Below are positions 43,751-54,271 of a DNA stretch of 64,000 nt, piece by piece. The notes beneath the pieces were generated by a model that was not told where the DNA came from, did not search any database, and worked only from the letters and a program-made list of their open reading frames with translations. Both the position numbers and the translations under genes were made by a program. The stretch covers positions 1 through 64,000 of the forward strand of contig JAHCAR010000012.1 of NCBI GenBank assembly GCA_019634795.1, in the 5' to 3' direction. How positions within the stretch are numbered: the first letter of the stretch is position 1; every line of letters starts with the position of its first letter. The DNA is from Dokdonella sp. (GTDB taxonomy: Bacteria > Pseudomonadota > Gammaproteobacteria > Xanthomonadales > Rhodanobacteraceae).

Positions 43751-44242
43751 ATGAGCCGTCCCTTGCAGCTTCGACAGGCATCGCAGGCCGCCCTTGCAGC
43801 GCTGCTGCTGGCAGGGTGTCTGGCCGTCGTTGCGCAGACCCCTCAGCAGCATGTGCATGCTATGGCCCATCATGTCATGCCATTCGACATGTCGAAGACG
43901 CTGCATGTGTTTCGCATGACCGAGAGCGGTGGCGTCATGCGGGTCGTGGCCAGGGACGAGCGGGATGCCGATCAGATTGCCCTGATCCGCCAGCACTTGC
44001 GTCACGAAGCGATGCAGTTCGAGGCCGGCAGCTATGCCGATCCGGCAACCCTGCATGGCGCCGGCATGCCGGGCCTGAAGGAAATCCAGGCCGGCACAGC
44101 ATCGATCAAGGTCGCCTATGCGGAACTCCCCCTCGGTGCATCGATCAGCTTCGAAACCCGGGATCTGCATCTGCTGACGGCCCTGCATCGCTGGTTCGGT
44201 GCGCAGCTGTCCGAACACGGCGCCGACGCCCGCGCAGAGTAG
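43751..44242 (+). CDS. predicted lipoprotein of unknown function
   Basis: This 163-aa protein starts at the ATG at 43751, with AGGAG 7 nt upstream. Residues 12-25 form a signal with a lipobox (LLLAGC), so the mature protein is probably lipid-anchored. Next is a His/Met-rich segment (QHVHAMAHHVMPFDM), then a compact alpha/beta domain (TLHVFRMTESGGVMRVVARDERDADQIALIRQHL...GLKEIQAGTASIKVAYAELPLGASISFET). The His/Met richness suggests metal (copper-type) handling, but no named family is recognised. It appears to be a single gene. Confidence 0.82.
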   Translation: MSRPLQLRQASQAALAALLLAGCLAVVAQTPQQHVHAMAHHVMPFDMSKTLHVFRMTESGGVMRVVARDERDADQIALIRQHLRHEAMQFEAGSYADPATLHGAGMPGLKEIQAGTASIKVAYAELPLGASISFETRDLHLLTALHRWFGAQLSEHGADARAE

Positions 44243-44310
44243 GCGGGCGAATTCGAGCCGAGCCAGGGGGCGCCGGGATCGGATCGCCGCAGCCGGGTAT
44301 AGTGGCAACC

Positions 44311-44892
44311 ATGCTGCGAATTCCAGCGAAGACCAGGCCGAACGCGGAAAAGCCGGCGCGGCGAGGCACGCCTTCGGTTGTCCCGCAGGCCAGGCCACTG
44401 CGCACGGTCGGCAGGAAGCAGGTGCTTGGCTGGAAGGAGACAGTCGTGCTGTCCAGTCTCGGCGGTATCGGCCTGATGGCCAAGCTCGATACCGGCGCAC
44501 GCACCTCGGCCCTGCATGCGGTCGACATCATCTACATCAGGCACCGGTCGGCGATCTGGGTCGAATTCGACCTGCCCGACATCGACCAGTCGAAGCGGCA
44601 TCGCTTCCGCCTGCCGTTGGCCGAACACCGCTCGGTCAAGAGTTCGATCGGAACCAGCCAGATCCGCCCCGTGGTCATTCTCGATCTGTGCATGGCAGGC
44701 CAGCGCTGGTCGACCGAGGTGACCCTGACCGATCGCTCCGACATGGAGTTGCCGATGCTGATCGGGCGTTCGGCCCTGAAGGGGCGATTCGTCGTCGATC
44801 CGGCACGTACCCGGCTTGCGGGCGAGGCAGGTGAAACGCGAACGGCACAGGCGGCGAAAAAGTCCACGAAGCAGCGACCGCGCAAGAAGTGA
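44311..44892 (+). CDS. RimK-associated ATP-dependent zinc-protease-like protein
   Basis: This is a 193-aa cytoplasmic protein. The core (about 38-165) matches the DUF785/COG4067 retropepsin-like family: [33 protein letters not shown], containing the DTGA aspartyl-protease-like motif, then [17 protein letters not shown] and [10 protein letters not shown]. The termini are basic and low in complexity. Family members are encoded next to rimK and are thought to act with the glutamate ligase. Here rimK follows by 16 nt. The ATG at 44311 is the first start after a non-coding stretch. Confidence 0.88.
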   Translation: MLRIPAKTRPNAEKPARRGTPSVVPQARPLRTVGRKQVLGWKETVVLSSLGGIGLMAKLDTGARTSALHAVDIIYIRHRSAIWVEFDLPDIDQSKRHRFRLPLAEHRSVKSSIGTSQIRPVVILDLCMAGQRWSTEVTLTDRSDMELPMLIGRSALKGRFVVDPARTRLAGEAGETRTAQAAKKSTKQRPRKK

Positions 44893-44908
44893 TGTCCACG
44901 GAGTCGAC

Positions 44909-45820
44909 ATGAAGATCCTGATGCTCGCGCGCAATCCCAATCTGTACTCGCACAAGCGCCTGGTCGAGGCCGCCACTGCGAAAGGGCACAGCCTGGACAT
45001 CGTCAACACCTTGCGCTGCTTCATGAACATCACTTCGCACCGGCCCGAGGTCTACTACAACACGCAGAAACTGACCGGCTACGACGCGGTGATCCCGCGC
45101 ATCGGCGCGTCGATCACGTTCTACGGCCTCGCCGTGCTGCGCCAGTTCGAGATGATGGGCGTCTATCCGCTCAATGAGTCGGTCGGCATCGGTCGTTCGC
45201 GCGACAAGCTGCGCTCGATGCAGCTGCTGGCACGCGACGGCATCGGCCTGCCGGTCACGGCCTTCGCCCACGATCCGAAGCAGACCGAGGAAGTGCTCAA
45301 GGTGGTCGGCGGCGCGCCGGTCGTGATCAAGCTGCTCGAGGGCACCCAGGGCATCGGCGTGGTCCTCGCCGATACGCAGCGCTCGGCCAAGTCCGTGGTC
45401 GAGGCGTTTCGCGGTGCGCACGTCAACATCCTCGTGCAGGAGTTCATCAAGGAGGCCGGTGGCGAGGACATCCGCGCGTTCGTGGTCGGCGGCAAGGTCG
45501 TCGCGGCGATGCGGCGGACCGGCGCCGAGGGCGAGTTTCGCTCGAACCTGCATCGCGGCGGCAGTGCGAAACCGATCAAGATCACGGCCGAGGAGCGCTC
45601 GACCGCGGTGCGTGCGGCCAAGGCCATGGGCCTGAATGTCTGCGGCGTCGACATGTTGCGCTCCAACCACGGCCCGGTGGTCATGGAAGTCAATTCCTCG
45701 CCGGGCCTCGAGGGGGTCGAAAAGGCCACCGGGATCGACGTGGCCGGGCTGATCATCGACTTCATCGAACGCCACGCCACGCCGGGCAAGGCCAACACGC
45801 GGACCCGGGGACGCGGATGA
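44909..45820 (+). CDS. rimK: RimK-family alpha-L-glutamate ligase
   Basis: This is a 303-aa ATP-grasp enzyme. Features are the N-terminal [52 protein letters not shown], the ATP-grasp [14 protein letters not shown] lysine loop, [21 protein letters not shown], and the metal-binding [15 protein letters not shown]. RimK adds glutamate residues to the C-terminus of ribosomal protein S6. Length and motifs are those of RimK. It lies between the zinc-protease gene and an aspartoacylase-like gene, whose start overlaps its stop (ATGA), forming one operon. Confidence 0.94.
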   Translation: MKILMLARNPNLYSHKRLVEAATAKGHSLDIVNTLRCFMNITSHRPEVYYNTQKLTGYDAVIPRIGASITFYGLAVLRQFEMMGVYPLNESVGIGRSRDKLRSMQLLARDGIGLPVTAFAHDPKQTEEVLKVVGGAPVVIKLLEGTQGIGVVLADTQRSAKSVVEAFRGAHVNILVQEFIKEAGGEDIRAFVVGGKVVAAMRRTGAEGEFRSNLHRGGSAKPIKITAEERSTAVRAAKAMGLNVCGVDMLRSNHGPVVMEVNSSPGLEGVEKATGIDVAGLIIDFIERHATPGKANTRTRGRG

Positions 45821-46917
45821 GCCGGGGCGAGCCCGGCCCAGGCGGGCGCCGCGCAGCGACGCGAGCGAAGCCGACAAGGGCCGCCTTCGAGATCGGCGGA
45901 AACCGGATTCCGGCCGGAACGCGGGCCACGGTCGAACTGCCGGTCAGCGTGCTGGCCAACCACATGCCGGTCAGCCTGCCCGTGCATGTCATCCACGGGC
46001 GCAAGCCGGGACCGGCGATCTTTCTTTCCGCAGCGCTGCATGGCGACGAGATCGTCGGCGTCGAGATCATCCGTCGCGTGTTGCGCAGCAGTGCGCTGAA
46101 CAAGATCGCCGGCACGATCCTCGCCATCCCGATCGTCAACGTGTTCGGATTCCTGAGCCAGTCGCGCTACCTGCCCGACCGGCGCGACCTGAACCGCAGT
46201 TTCCCTGGTTCCGAGCGCGGTTCGCTGGCCGCCCAGCTGGCCGACCTGTTCCTGACCGAGGTGGTCAGGCGTTGCGAATTCGGCATCGACCTGCACAGCG
46301 CCGCCGTGCACCGGATGAACCTGTCGCAGGTGCGCATCAGTCCGGACAGCTCGCCGCGCTTGATCGAACTGGCACGTGCCTTCGGCGCGCCGATCACGCT
46401 GACCGCGAGCGTGCGCGAAGGATCGCTGCGCGCGGCGGCGAAAGCCCTCGGTGTCGAAACCCTGCTCTACGAAGCGGGCGAAGCCTTGCGCTTCGACGAA
46501 CTGCCCGTGCGCGCCGGCGTGCGCGGCATCTTTTCGGTCCTGCATGCACTGCAGATGCTGCCGAGCCGGCACCCGGCCGAGAAGCGCCGCACGCCACTGG
46601 AAACCTCGGAAAGCCGCTGGGTCCGCGCCCCGCGCGGCGGCATCCTGCGCACCTTCAAGACACTCGGCGAAGCGGTCGAGAAGGGCGAGCGCATCGGTGT
46701 CGTCTCCGACCCGTTCGGCGAGGTCGAAGTCGACGTGCTGGCCAGCGTCGGCGGCCTGATCATCGGCCGCACCATGCTGCCGATCGTCAACAGTGGTGAT
46801 GCCCTGCTCAACATCGCCCACATGCGCGATCCTGATACTGCCGAGGAACACGTCGGAAGCTTCCAGGACGCCCTCGAATCCGATCCGCTGCTCGACGACG
46901 GCGACGCCGGCACCTAA
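45817..46917 (+). CDS. succinylglutamate desuccinylase/aspartoacylase family protein
   Basis: This is a 366-aa zinc amidohydrolase of the M14-like AstE/AspA superfamily. Zinc ligands are visible as HGDE (His75, Glu78) and DLHS (His160). The substrate loop [11 protein letters not shown] (121-131) is conserved. The N-terminal 20 residues are basic and disordered. The C-terminal beta domain ([31 protein letters not shown]) is typical of COG3608 members. The substrate is not known. The tight link with rimK suggests a role in processing glutamate-tagged or N-acyl amino-acid products. Its TAA overlaps the convergent VOC gene stop by 4 nt. Confidence 0.88.
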   Translation: MSRGEPGPGGRRAATRAKPTRAAFEIGGNRIPAGTRATVELPVSVLANHMPVSLPVHVIHGRKPGPAIFLSAALHGDEIVGVEIIRRVLRSSALNKIAGTILAIPIVNVFGFLSQSRYLPDRRDLNRSFPGSERGSLAAQLADLFLTEVVRRCEFGIDLHSAAVHRMNLSQVRISPDSSPRLIELARAFGAPITLTASVREGSLRAAAKALGVETLLYEAGEALRFDELPVRAGVRGIFSVLHALQMLPSRHPAEKRRTPLETSESRWVRAPRGGILRTFKTLGEAVEKGERIGVVSDPFGEVEVDVLASVGGLIIGRTMLPIVNSGDALLNIAHMRDPDTAEEHVGSFQDALESDPLLDDGDAGT

Positions 46918-47288
46918 GCGCTTCGGGTCAATACTTCGATCGCATGGCCGTCGAGGTCGCGAAACACGCCGCCGAAATAATCCGCGCCGAATTGCAGCCG
47001 CTCGGCGACTTCGCGGATGCATTCGGCGCCGCAGTCGAGCGCCTCGCGTTCGAAGGCGCGCGCGGCATCGCGACTTTCTGCGCGCAGCGCGACATGCATG
47101 CGCGCGCCGGCCGTCGGCTGGCCGGGATCCGCGGGATAGAGAATGAAGAGCCATTCCTGGGCAGGCCCGAACACGGATTCTTCCGCGCCTTGCTGCTGTA
47201 CCTGATAGCCGAGTGTCGCGAGCACGCGTGCATAGAAGGCGGTGGCGCGGGCCAGGTCGTGAGTGCCGAGTGAAATATGGTCGAGCAT
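46914..47288 (-). CDS. VOC (glyoxalase/bleomycin-resistance) family protein
   Basis: This 124-aa protein is one glyoxalase-fold domain: MLDHISLGTHDLARATAFYARVL at the start and FRDLDGHAIEVL at the end, with the metal-site histidine and glutamate positions (DH near residue 4, His in RMHVALRA, Glu in IEVL) present. Members act as dioxygenases, isomerases or metal-independent binding proteins. The substrate is not predictable. It lies 37 nt downstream of the PLP-enzyme gene on the same strand. Confidence 0.88.
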   Translation of the reverse strand: MLDHISLGTHDLARATAFYARVLATLGYQVQQQGAEESVFGPAQEWLFILYPADPGQPTAGARMHVALRAESRDAARAFEREALDCGAECIREVAERLQFGADYFGGVFRDLDGHAIEVLTRSA

Positions 47289-47325
47289 GCAAGGGTTCTC
47301 GTTGGGGAGGGAGAGGGTCGAAGCG

Positions 47326-48333
47326 TCAAGCCAGCCATCGGCGGACCTGGTCGCGGGTCAGGTTGGCGCCGGTCAGCACGGTGGCGACTTGGCGACCGGC
47401 GAACCGCGATGGGTCGGCCGCGATGGCAGCAAGGCCGGCGGCTCCAGAGGGCTCGACGAGAATGCCGGCGTGCGCCCGGATCGAACGCATGGCCGCGAGC
47501 AGCTCGGCATCTTCGACCAGCACCACGTCGTCGACGATGCCCTGCAGGTCGAGCACGGCCGCCGCTACCGGTACACGCACGGCGATGCCGTCGGCGATCG
47601 ACATGGCGTGCGCGGCAGCGGCCTCGTCGTCGGCGACGCCGCGCTTCCAGCAATCGTGCATGACTGGCGCGCCGGCGCTGCAGACGCCAATCATTTCGGT
47701 GCCCGGCGATACCGACTTGACGTAGCGCGCCATGCCGGCGAGCAGGGCGCCGTTACCGAGCGGAACGAGAATCGCATCGAACGCGGTACCTTCGGACAGC
47801 AACTCGTGGGCGACCGTGCCGGCGCCTTCGCTGATGTCGACTTCGGCGCCGTCCTCGATGAATGCAAGCGATTGCGATCGCGCCCAGATGCGCGCCGCAC
47901 ATTTCGCCGCGTCGAAATCCTCGCCCTCGACGATGACGCGGGCGCCGTGACGCCGGATGCCGTCGACCTTGACCGGGCTGGCATGCCTGGAGACGAAGAC
48001 CGTCAGCGCCCGACCCCGTATCGCGCAAGCCCGCGCCATGGCCAGGCCGAAGTTTCCGGCGCTGGCACAGACCAGCGCGCCGCTTTCGCCACGTCGACCG
48101 CTGCGCGCGAGCAGGCACTCGGCGCCGCGCCCCTTGAAGCAGCCGAGCGGATTGACGGTTTCGTCCTTCAGCGTGATTGCGCAGCCGAGCCGCTCGGAAA
48201 GCGCCGGCGCATGGAACTGTGGCGTGTCGAGAAAGGCGGGATCGATGTCGCGGCAGGCGGCACGGATGCCGTCCACCGAGAGGCGATGTGGTGTGACCGG
48301 CGTGCTGGCGTGTGCGGCGCTGTGGGCGGGCAT
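47326..48333 (-). CDS. PLP-dependent threonine dehydratase-like lyase
   Basis: This is a 335-aa fold-type II PLP enzyme. Features are LKDETVNPLGCFKGRGAE (Schiff-base Lys67), SAGNFGLAMARACAIRG (substrate loop, SxGN), the phosphate-binding PLGNGALLAG and a C-terminal EPSGAAGLAAI. This fits the serine/threonine dehydratase or diaminopropionate ammonia-lyase group. There is no ACT domain, so it is a catabolic-type or other lyase. The ATG at 48331-48333 starts about 20 residues before the fold. It is divergent from an Lrp-family gene 113 bp away, which is the likely regulator. Confidence 0.88.
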   Translation of the reverse strand: MPAHSAAHASTPVTPHRLSVDGIRAACRDIDPAFLDTPQFHAPALSERLGCAITLKDETVNPLGCFKGRGAECLLARSGRRGESGALVCASAGNFGLAMARACAIRGRALTVFVSRHASPVKVDGIRRHGARVIVEGEDFDAAKCAARIWARSQSLAFIEDGAEVDISEGAGTVAHELLSEGTAFDAILVPLGNGALLAGMARYVKSVSPGTEMIGVCSAGAPVMHDCWKRGVADDEAAAAHAMSIADGIAVRVPVAAAVLDLQGIVDDVVLVEDAELLAAMRSIRAHAGILVEPSGAAGLAAIAADPSRFAGRQVATVLTGANLTRDQVRRWLA

Positions 48334-48446
48334 AATGGCGAATCGTCGGGCGGTTCGATGACGAAGCAGGATAGTCCGCAGGCCGCGCCGTCGTGCCGCG
48401 CAATCGCGTCGCCGCTTGCGGCTTGGCCGCAACTTGAGATGCCGGA

Positions 48447-48944
48447 ATGCACAAGACCGTACGCCACGACCCGGATGCCTTCGATCTGCGCATCCTCGCC
48501 CTCTATCAGGACGACGTCCGCGTCACCGCCGAAACGATCGGCGAACGGGTCGGCCTGTCCGCCGCCGCGGTGCAGCGACGCCTGAAACGGATGCGCGAAG
48601 CCGGCGTCATCGAAGCCGAGATTGCGCAGGTGTCGCCGGCTTCCGTCGGCTATCCGCTGAGCTGCATCGTCAGCGTCGACATCGATCGCGAGACCGCCGC
48701 CGATCTCGATCGCTTCAAGGCCCGCATGCTGGCCTGCGCCGAAGTCCAGCAGTGTTACTACGTGACCGGCGTCGCCGATTTCATCCTTGTCGTGCTGGTC
48801 GCCGACATGCTGGCGTTCGAGGCGTTCACGAGGGCTCAGCTGCTCGCCGATGCCAACGTGCGCAGCTTCACGACGCATGTCGTGATGGAGCCCGTGAAGG
48901 TGGGCCTGCAGGTGCCGCTCAACGGCTCGCTGCGTTCGGCGTAG
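48447..48944 (+). CDS. Lrp/AsnC family transcriptional regulator
   Basis: This is a 165-aa regulator. The N-terminal winged helix-turn-helix is DLRILALYQDDVRVTAETIGERVGLSAAAVQRRLKRMREAGVI (residues about 13-55). The C-terminal RAM domain is VQQCYYVTGVADFILVVLVADMLAFEAFTR. Lrp proteins sense amino acids and often control a divergent catabolic gene, here the PLP lyase. Effector is inferred to be that enzyme's substrate. Confidence 0.93.
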   Translation: MHKTVRHDPDAFDLRILALYQDDVRVTAETIGERVGLSAAAVQRRLKRMREAGVIEAEIAQVSPASVGYPLSCIVSVDIDRETAADLDRFKARMLACAEVQQCYYVTGVADFILVVLVADMLAFEAFTRAQLLADANVRSFTTHVVMEPVKVGLQVPLNGSLRSA

Positions 48945-49125
48945 AGGCCAGCCCGCCTGGATGCGGCCCTTGGTGCCGCATCGCGAGATCGTGCCGGTGC
49001 CGATGGGCGATGGCCGATGAGCCGCGGTTGATTGCGGGCCACAGGCCAGCGGGGTGCTTTTGCGCGGCCGCTATCGTCCCCATGTGCAAGGGCTTGCACC
49101 AACCGCCAGGACAGAATTCGACGAC

Positions 49126-50973
<1,848 letters not shown>

Positions 50974-51137
50974 GGCGAGAGGCGCAGGCAGGCTTGAACC
51001 TGCCGCGTCGAGCCGTTGTCCAATCCGCAGTTTCGGGGTCCGTCGGTACGCAGGACCGGGCCATGGCCGGTCTGCTGACTTGCGGTTTTCGAGGGTCGGC
51101 GCCGCCGATCGCAGATATTCCGCCCGAGGATCGTGGC

Positions 51138-51818
51138 ATGCGTGTGTTGATGGTCGAAGACGAACCGGTGATCGCGAGCTTCGTGGCCAAGGGCCTGCGT
51201 GAGGCCGGTCACAATGTCGACGCCGTCGCCACCGGCACGGACGGCCTGCATCGCGCCCGCGAGGAAATCTACGACGCGATCGTCCTCGATCGCATGCTGC
51301 CGGGCATCGACGGCATCGAAGTCGTCCGCCGCCTGCGTGCAGACGGCAACCGCACGCCGGTGCTGATGCTGTCCTCGCTGGCCGAGGTCGAGCAGCGTGT
51401 CGAAGGCCTGCGCAGCGGCGCCGACGACTATCTGGCCAAGCCCTTCGCGTTCATCGAGGTACTGGCCCGGCTCGATGCCTTGCTGCGACGGCAGTCGGGC
51501 AGTGCCGAGGAAGTGACACGCTTGCGCGTGGCCGACCTCGAGATGGACCTGCTCAAGCGCAGCGTGCGCCGCGGCGGCCAGCTGCTCGAGCTGCAGCCGC
51601 GCGAGTTCCGCCTGCTCGAATACCTGATGCGCCATGCCGATCAGGTGGTCACGCGAACCATGCTGCTCGAGGCGGTCTGGGACTACCACTTCGATCCGCA
51701 GACCAACGTCATCGACGTGCACATCTCGAAGTTGCGCCAGAAGATCGATCGCGATCGCGATGTCGCCCTGCTGCACACCGTGCGCGGCTCGGGCTACCTG
51801 CTCGGCGTCCGCCGCTAG
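51138..51818 (+). CDS. OmpR-family response regulator
   Basis: This is a 226-aa protein. The receiver domain has acidic residues (MVEDEP), phosphoacceptor Asp51 (VLDRMLPG) and Lys101 (LAKPF). The C-terminal winged helix has LELQPREFRLLEYLMRHADQVVTRTMLLEAVW and VHISKLRQKID. The start is supported by GAGGA at 51126-51130. It was originally followed 12 bases later by its sensor kinase; a short mobile element now lies between them. The stop codon TAG is part of the CTAG target duplication of that element. The signal is unknown. Confidence 0.94.
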   Translation: MRVLMVEDEPVIASFVAKGLREAGHNVDAVATGTDGLHRAREEIYDAIVLDRMLPGIDGIEVVRRLRADGNRTPVLMLSSLAEVEQRVEGLRSGADDYLAKPFAFIEVLARLDALLRRQSGSAEEVTRLRVADLEMDLLKRSVRRGGQLLELQPREFRLLEYLMRHADQVVTRTMLLEAVWDYHFDPQTNVIDVHISKLRQKIDRDRDVALLHTVRGSGYLLGVRR

Positions 51819-52106
51819 GGAGGCTCTGAACAAGTGGCACAACCGTCACGACACCTGCCTGCGTGCAGATCGCGGCGCGCCGACGCAGACAGACTGGCCG
51901 TCTTTCAAGGCGGCGCAACAAAGAGCTGCGCGCAGGCAGGCGTCGCCCAAGCGATTGATTCAATGGAACACGGGTGGCGTCCAGAAGGCCCGCCACAGGC
52001 ACCGCGCGCCTCGTCAAGGCAACCAGCCTTCACTTCGCCACGCAGCACCTGTGGCGAGCCTTCTGAACGCCATGACGATTGCGCCACTTGTTCAGAGCCT
52101 CCCTAG
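51815..52106. mobile_element. IS5-like MITE with CTAG target duplication
   Basis: CTAG at 51815-51818 and 52103-52106 flank a 284-bp element. Its inverted ends (GGAGGCTCTGAACAAGTGGC and complement) match over about 32 bp with 3 mismatches. It has no transposase gene. A CTAG (YTAR) 4-bp duplication is typical of IS5-type insertion. Removing the element and one CTAG restores a 12-nt junction between regulator stop and kinase start. Confidence 0.82.
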
Positions 52107-52115
52107 AGACAGTCC

Positions 52116-53480
52116 GTGCGCCTGCTGTTCCACTCCAGCCTGCATCGGCTCGTCCTTGTCTACGGGCTGGTCCTGCTGCTCGCGTTCGGGCTGGTCGGTG
52201 CAGTCAGCCTGTGGGCCTTCGATCGACTGCTCGAGCGTGACATCGAGCAGGCCGTGACCCTCGAGGACCAGGCCCTGATGGAGGTCTTTCGCACGGATGG
52301 GCGCGCCGGCCTCGTCCAGACCATCGCCGAGCGCAGTCAGTCGCCGAACAACAGCGAGGCGGTCTATCTGGTCATCGCGCGCAACGGCAAGGTGCTGGCC
52401 GGGCATCGCAACGAATTGACCGTCAAGCTGCCGAAGCACGGTGGCTGGATCCGCTACCCGTCGCGCGACGCACCAGAGAGCGACGAAGTGCTGGCCTTCG
52501 TGCGGGCATTGCCTGGCGGTGGCTGGCTGGTCAGCGGTCGCACCACCGGCGAGCAGGAGCGCCTGCGCGAACTGATCACGCGGCTTGGTGCGGTGAGCCT
52601 GGTCCTGCTGGCCCTGCTGACCGGACTGCTTGGCTGGTTGCTGCGGCGTTCGATCAATCGCTCGCTGACCGCCTCGCTCGACACGGTGGATCGCGTCGCC
52701 GCCGGCCATCTCGACGAACGCGTCCCGGAGCGGCCGGGCAATGACGGTTTCGCGCGACTCGGTCGCACCCTCAACCGCATGCTCGATCGCATCCAGGAGC
52801 TGGTCGGTGGCATCCAGAGTTCGACCGACGCCATCGCCCACGACCTGCGCACGCCGCTGATGCGCCTGAAGACGCGCCTCGAAGCGGTCGAGACCAGCGC
52901 GGCGGGTGGTGCCGCGCAACGCAACCTCGATGCCGCGATTGCCGAGGTCGACCAGCTCGTGGCGACCTTCAACAGCCTGTTGCGCCTGGCCCGGATCGAG
53001 GCGACCAGCGGACCACCCATGGAGACGGTCGCTCTCGACACGCTGCTCGACGATGCGGTCGAGTTCTGGCAGGCGCTGGCCGAGTCGAAAGGGCAGCGGC
53101 TGCGCACGCGAATCGTGCCGGTCACTATCGAAGGCGATCGCGACCTGCTGTTCCAGATGATCTCGAACCTGCTCGACAACGCCATCAAGTACGCGGGGCA
53201 GGGCAGCGAAATCACGGTCGAACTCGGCCGAACCGGCGACGAAGCCGTGCTGACCGTCAGCGACCAGGGGCCGGGCATCGCCGACGATCAGCGCGAACGC
53301 GTCTTCGACCGTTTCGTGCGCCTCGAGCAGCATCGCGGAACAGCAGGCACGGGACTCGGGCTCAGTGTCGTGCGTGCGATCGCGATCCGCCACGGCGCCG
53401 ACCTCAGGCTCGAATCGGCCAACCCGGGCCTGCGCGTGCGGCTGGCCTTTGCCGTGGCCGGCAACATTAAGAATGTTTAA
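52116..53480 (+). CDS. sensor histidine kinase, partner of the upstream regulator
   Basis: This is a 454-aa inner-membrane protein starting with GTG. The first transmembrane helix is at about 12-34 and the second at about 157-177, with a periplasmic sensor of about 120 residues between. A HAMP linker follows, then HisKA with AHDLRTPLMRLKTRL (His242). The ATPase domain has the N-box NLLDNAIKYA, G1 DQGPGIADD and G2 GTGLGLSVV. All catalytic boxes are intact. No good ribosome-binding site precedes the GTG. Before the MITE insertion it would have been coupled to the regulator gene. Translation now depends on readthrough or on a promoter in the element. Confidence 0.92.
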   Translation: MRLLFHSSLHRLVLVYGLVLLLAFGLVGAVSLWAFDRLLERDIEQAVTLEDQALMEVFRTDGRAGLVQTIAERSQSPNNSEAVYLVIARNGKVLAGHRNELTVKLPKHGGWIRYPSRDAPESDEVLAFVRALPGGGWLVSGRTTGEQERLRELITRLGAVSLVLLALLTGLLGWLLRRSINRSLTASLDTVDRVAAGHLDERVPERPGNDGFARLGRTLNRMLDRIQELVGGIQSSTDAIAHDLRTPLMRLKTRLEAVETSAAGGAAQRNLDAAIAEVDQLVATFNSLLRLARIEATSGPPMETVALDTLLDDAVEFWQALAESKGQRLRTRIVPVTIEGDRDLLFQMISNLLDNAIKYAGQGSEITVELGRTGDEAVLTVSDQGPGIADDQRERVFDRFVRLEQHRGTAGTGLGLSVVRAIAIRHGADLRLESANPGLRVRLAFAVAGNIKNV

Positions 53481-53576
53481 TCCCTTGTCAAGGTCGCGAT
53501 GAGCCGCCGGGGCGCAATCTGCTCGCACCGGTGAAGAACCGGGGTCTGCCAAAGACAACCCACTACGGAAATTGCC

Positions 53577-53792
53577 ATGAACATTCGTACCTCCATCGCT
53601 GCACTCGCTTTCTGCCTCGCCAGCACGGTCACGTTCGCCGCCACCCCGGCATCGCCGACGGCGAACCCGGGCAGCCCGGCAACCGCGTCCTCGCCGGGCA
53701 CCAAGTCCACCGCTGCCATGCATTGCGGTCGCGGTCACGTCCTCCAGAACGGCAAGTGCGTGGCCAAGAACAAGACCACGCCGAAGAAGTGA
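53577..53792 (+). CDS. small secreted protein of unknown function
   Basis: This 71-aa protein has a signal peptide (residues 1-21, cleavage after TFA), a Pro/Ser/Ala-rich linker, and a short two-cysteine motif CGRGHVLQNGKCVAKNK near the C-terminus that could form a disulfide loop. A strong terminator follows 24 nt after the stop, supporting a real transcription unit. No family is recognised. Confidence 0.75.
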   Translation: MNIRTSIAALAFCLASTVTFAATPASPTANPGSPATASSPGTKSTAAMHCGRGHVLQNGKCVAKNKTTPKK

Positions 53793-53815
53793 TCTTCACC
53801 CTCCCCACGAGAAAA

Positions 53816-53836
53816 ACGCCGGGCTTGTCCCGGCGT
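53816..53836. terminator. intrinsic terminator
   Basis: ACGCCGGG and CCCGGCGT form an 8-bp stem with a 5-nt loop. It is flanked by A-run and TTTTC, so it can act on both strands. It closes the small secreted protein gene. Confidence 0.88.
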
Positions 53837-54271
53837 TTTCTTGTGCCTCCCCGATCGATCCCCCCGCCATGCCTCACGGTTCGGCGACCGGTTCTGCCCG
53901 AGGTGTATGGTGCCCGCCCGCAGTCGGCGCATGCCTCTCGCATGAACTGCCGGAGGCCTCGCCATCGATGTTGGGCGGAAGCGTGGTATCGGTTTCCGGC
54001 CTCTGCCCACAGACGCAACATGACCTTCGGCAGGGGCATTTCCTCACTTGGTGTTGTACTGTACCAACACACCAAGACGGAATGTTCCCATGTCCATGCA
54101 ACGTCGATTTGCGGTTGTTGGCCTGAGTCCCGCCACGCTGGCTGGCGCTCGCGACCGAACTACAGCATCGGCTGCCGTATTCGCCTTGCCGGGTTTCGCG
54201 GTGACCTCGGTCACGGGCTACCGGCTGCGCTACGGCCATGCTCAACGCGGCGCTAGCGCGAGGACCCGTCG
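53837..54271. other. gene-free region upstream of the ABC-2 operon
   Basis: Short open frames here lack ribosome-binding sites and any recognisable product. The only notable structure is the dyad at 54047-54076. A frame from about 54091 to 54275 could be a decayed small gene, but I cannot support it. Confidence 0.4.
54047..54076. promoter_or_regulatory. putative TetR-type operator with nested dyad
   Basis: CTTGGTGT (54047-54054) and ACACCAAG (54069-54076) are exact inverted repeats around 14 nt. The centre contains GTACTGTAC. Such TTGTACTGTAC-type sites often bind TetR repressors of transporter operons. It lies about 200 nt before the ABC-2 genes, and no tetR gene is adjacent. Confidence 0.45.
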
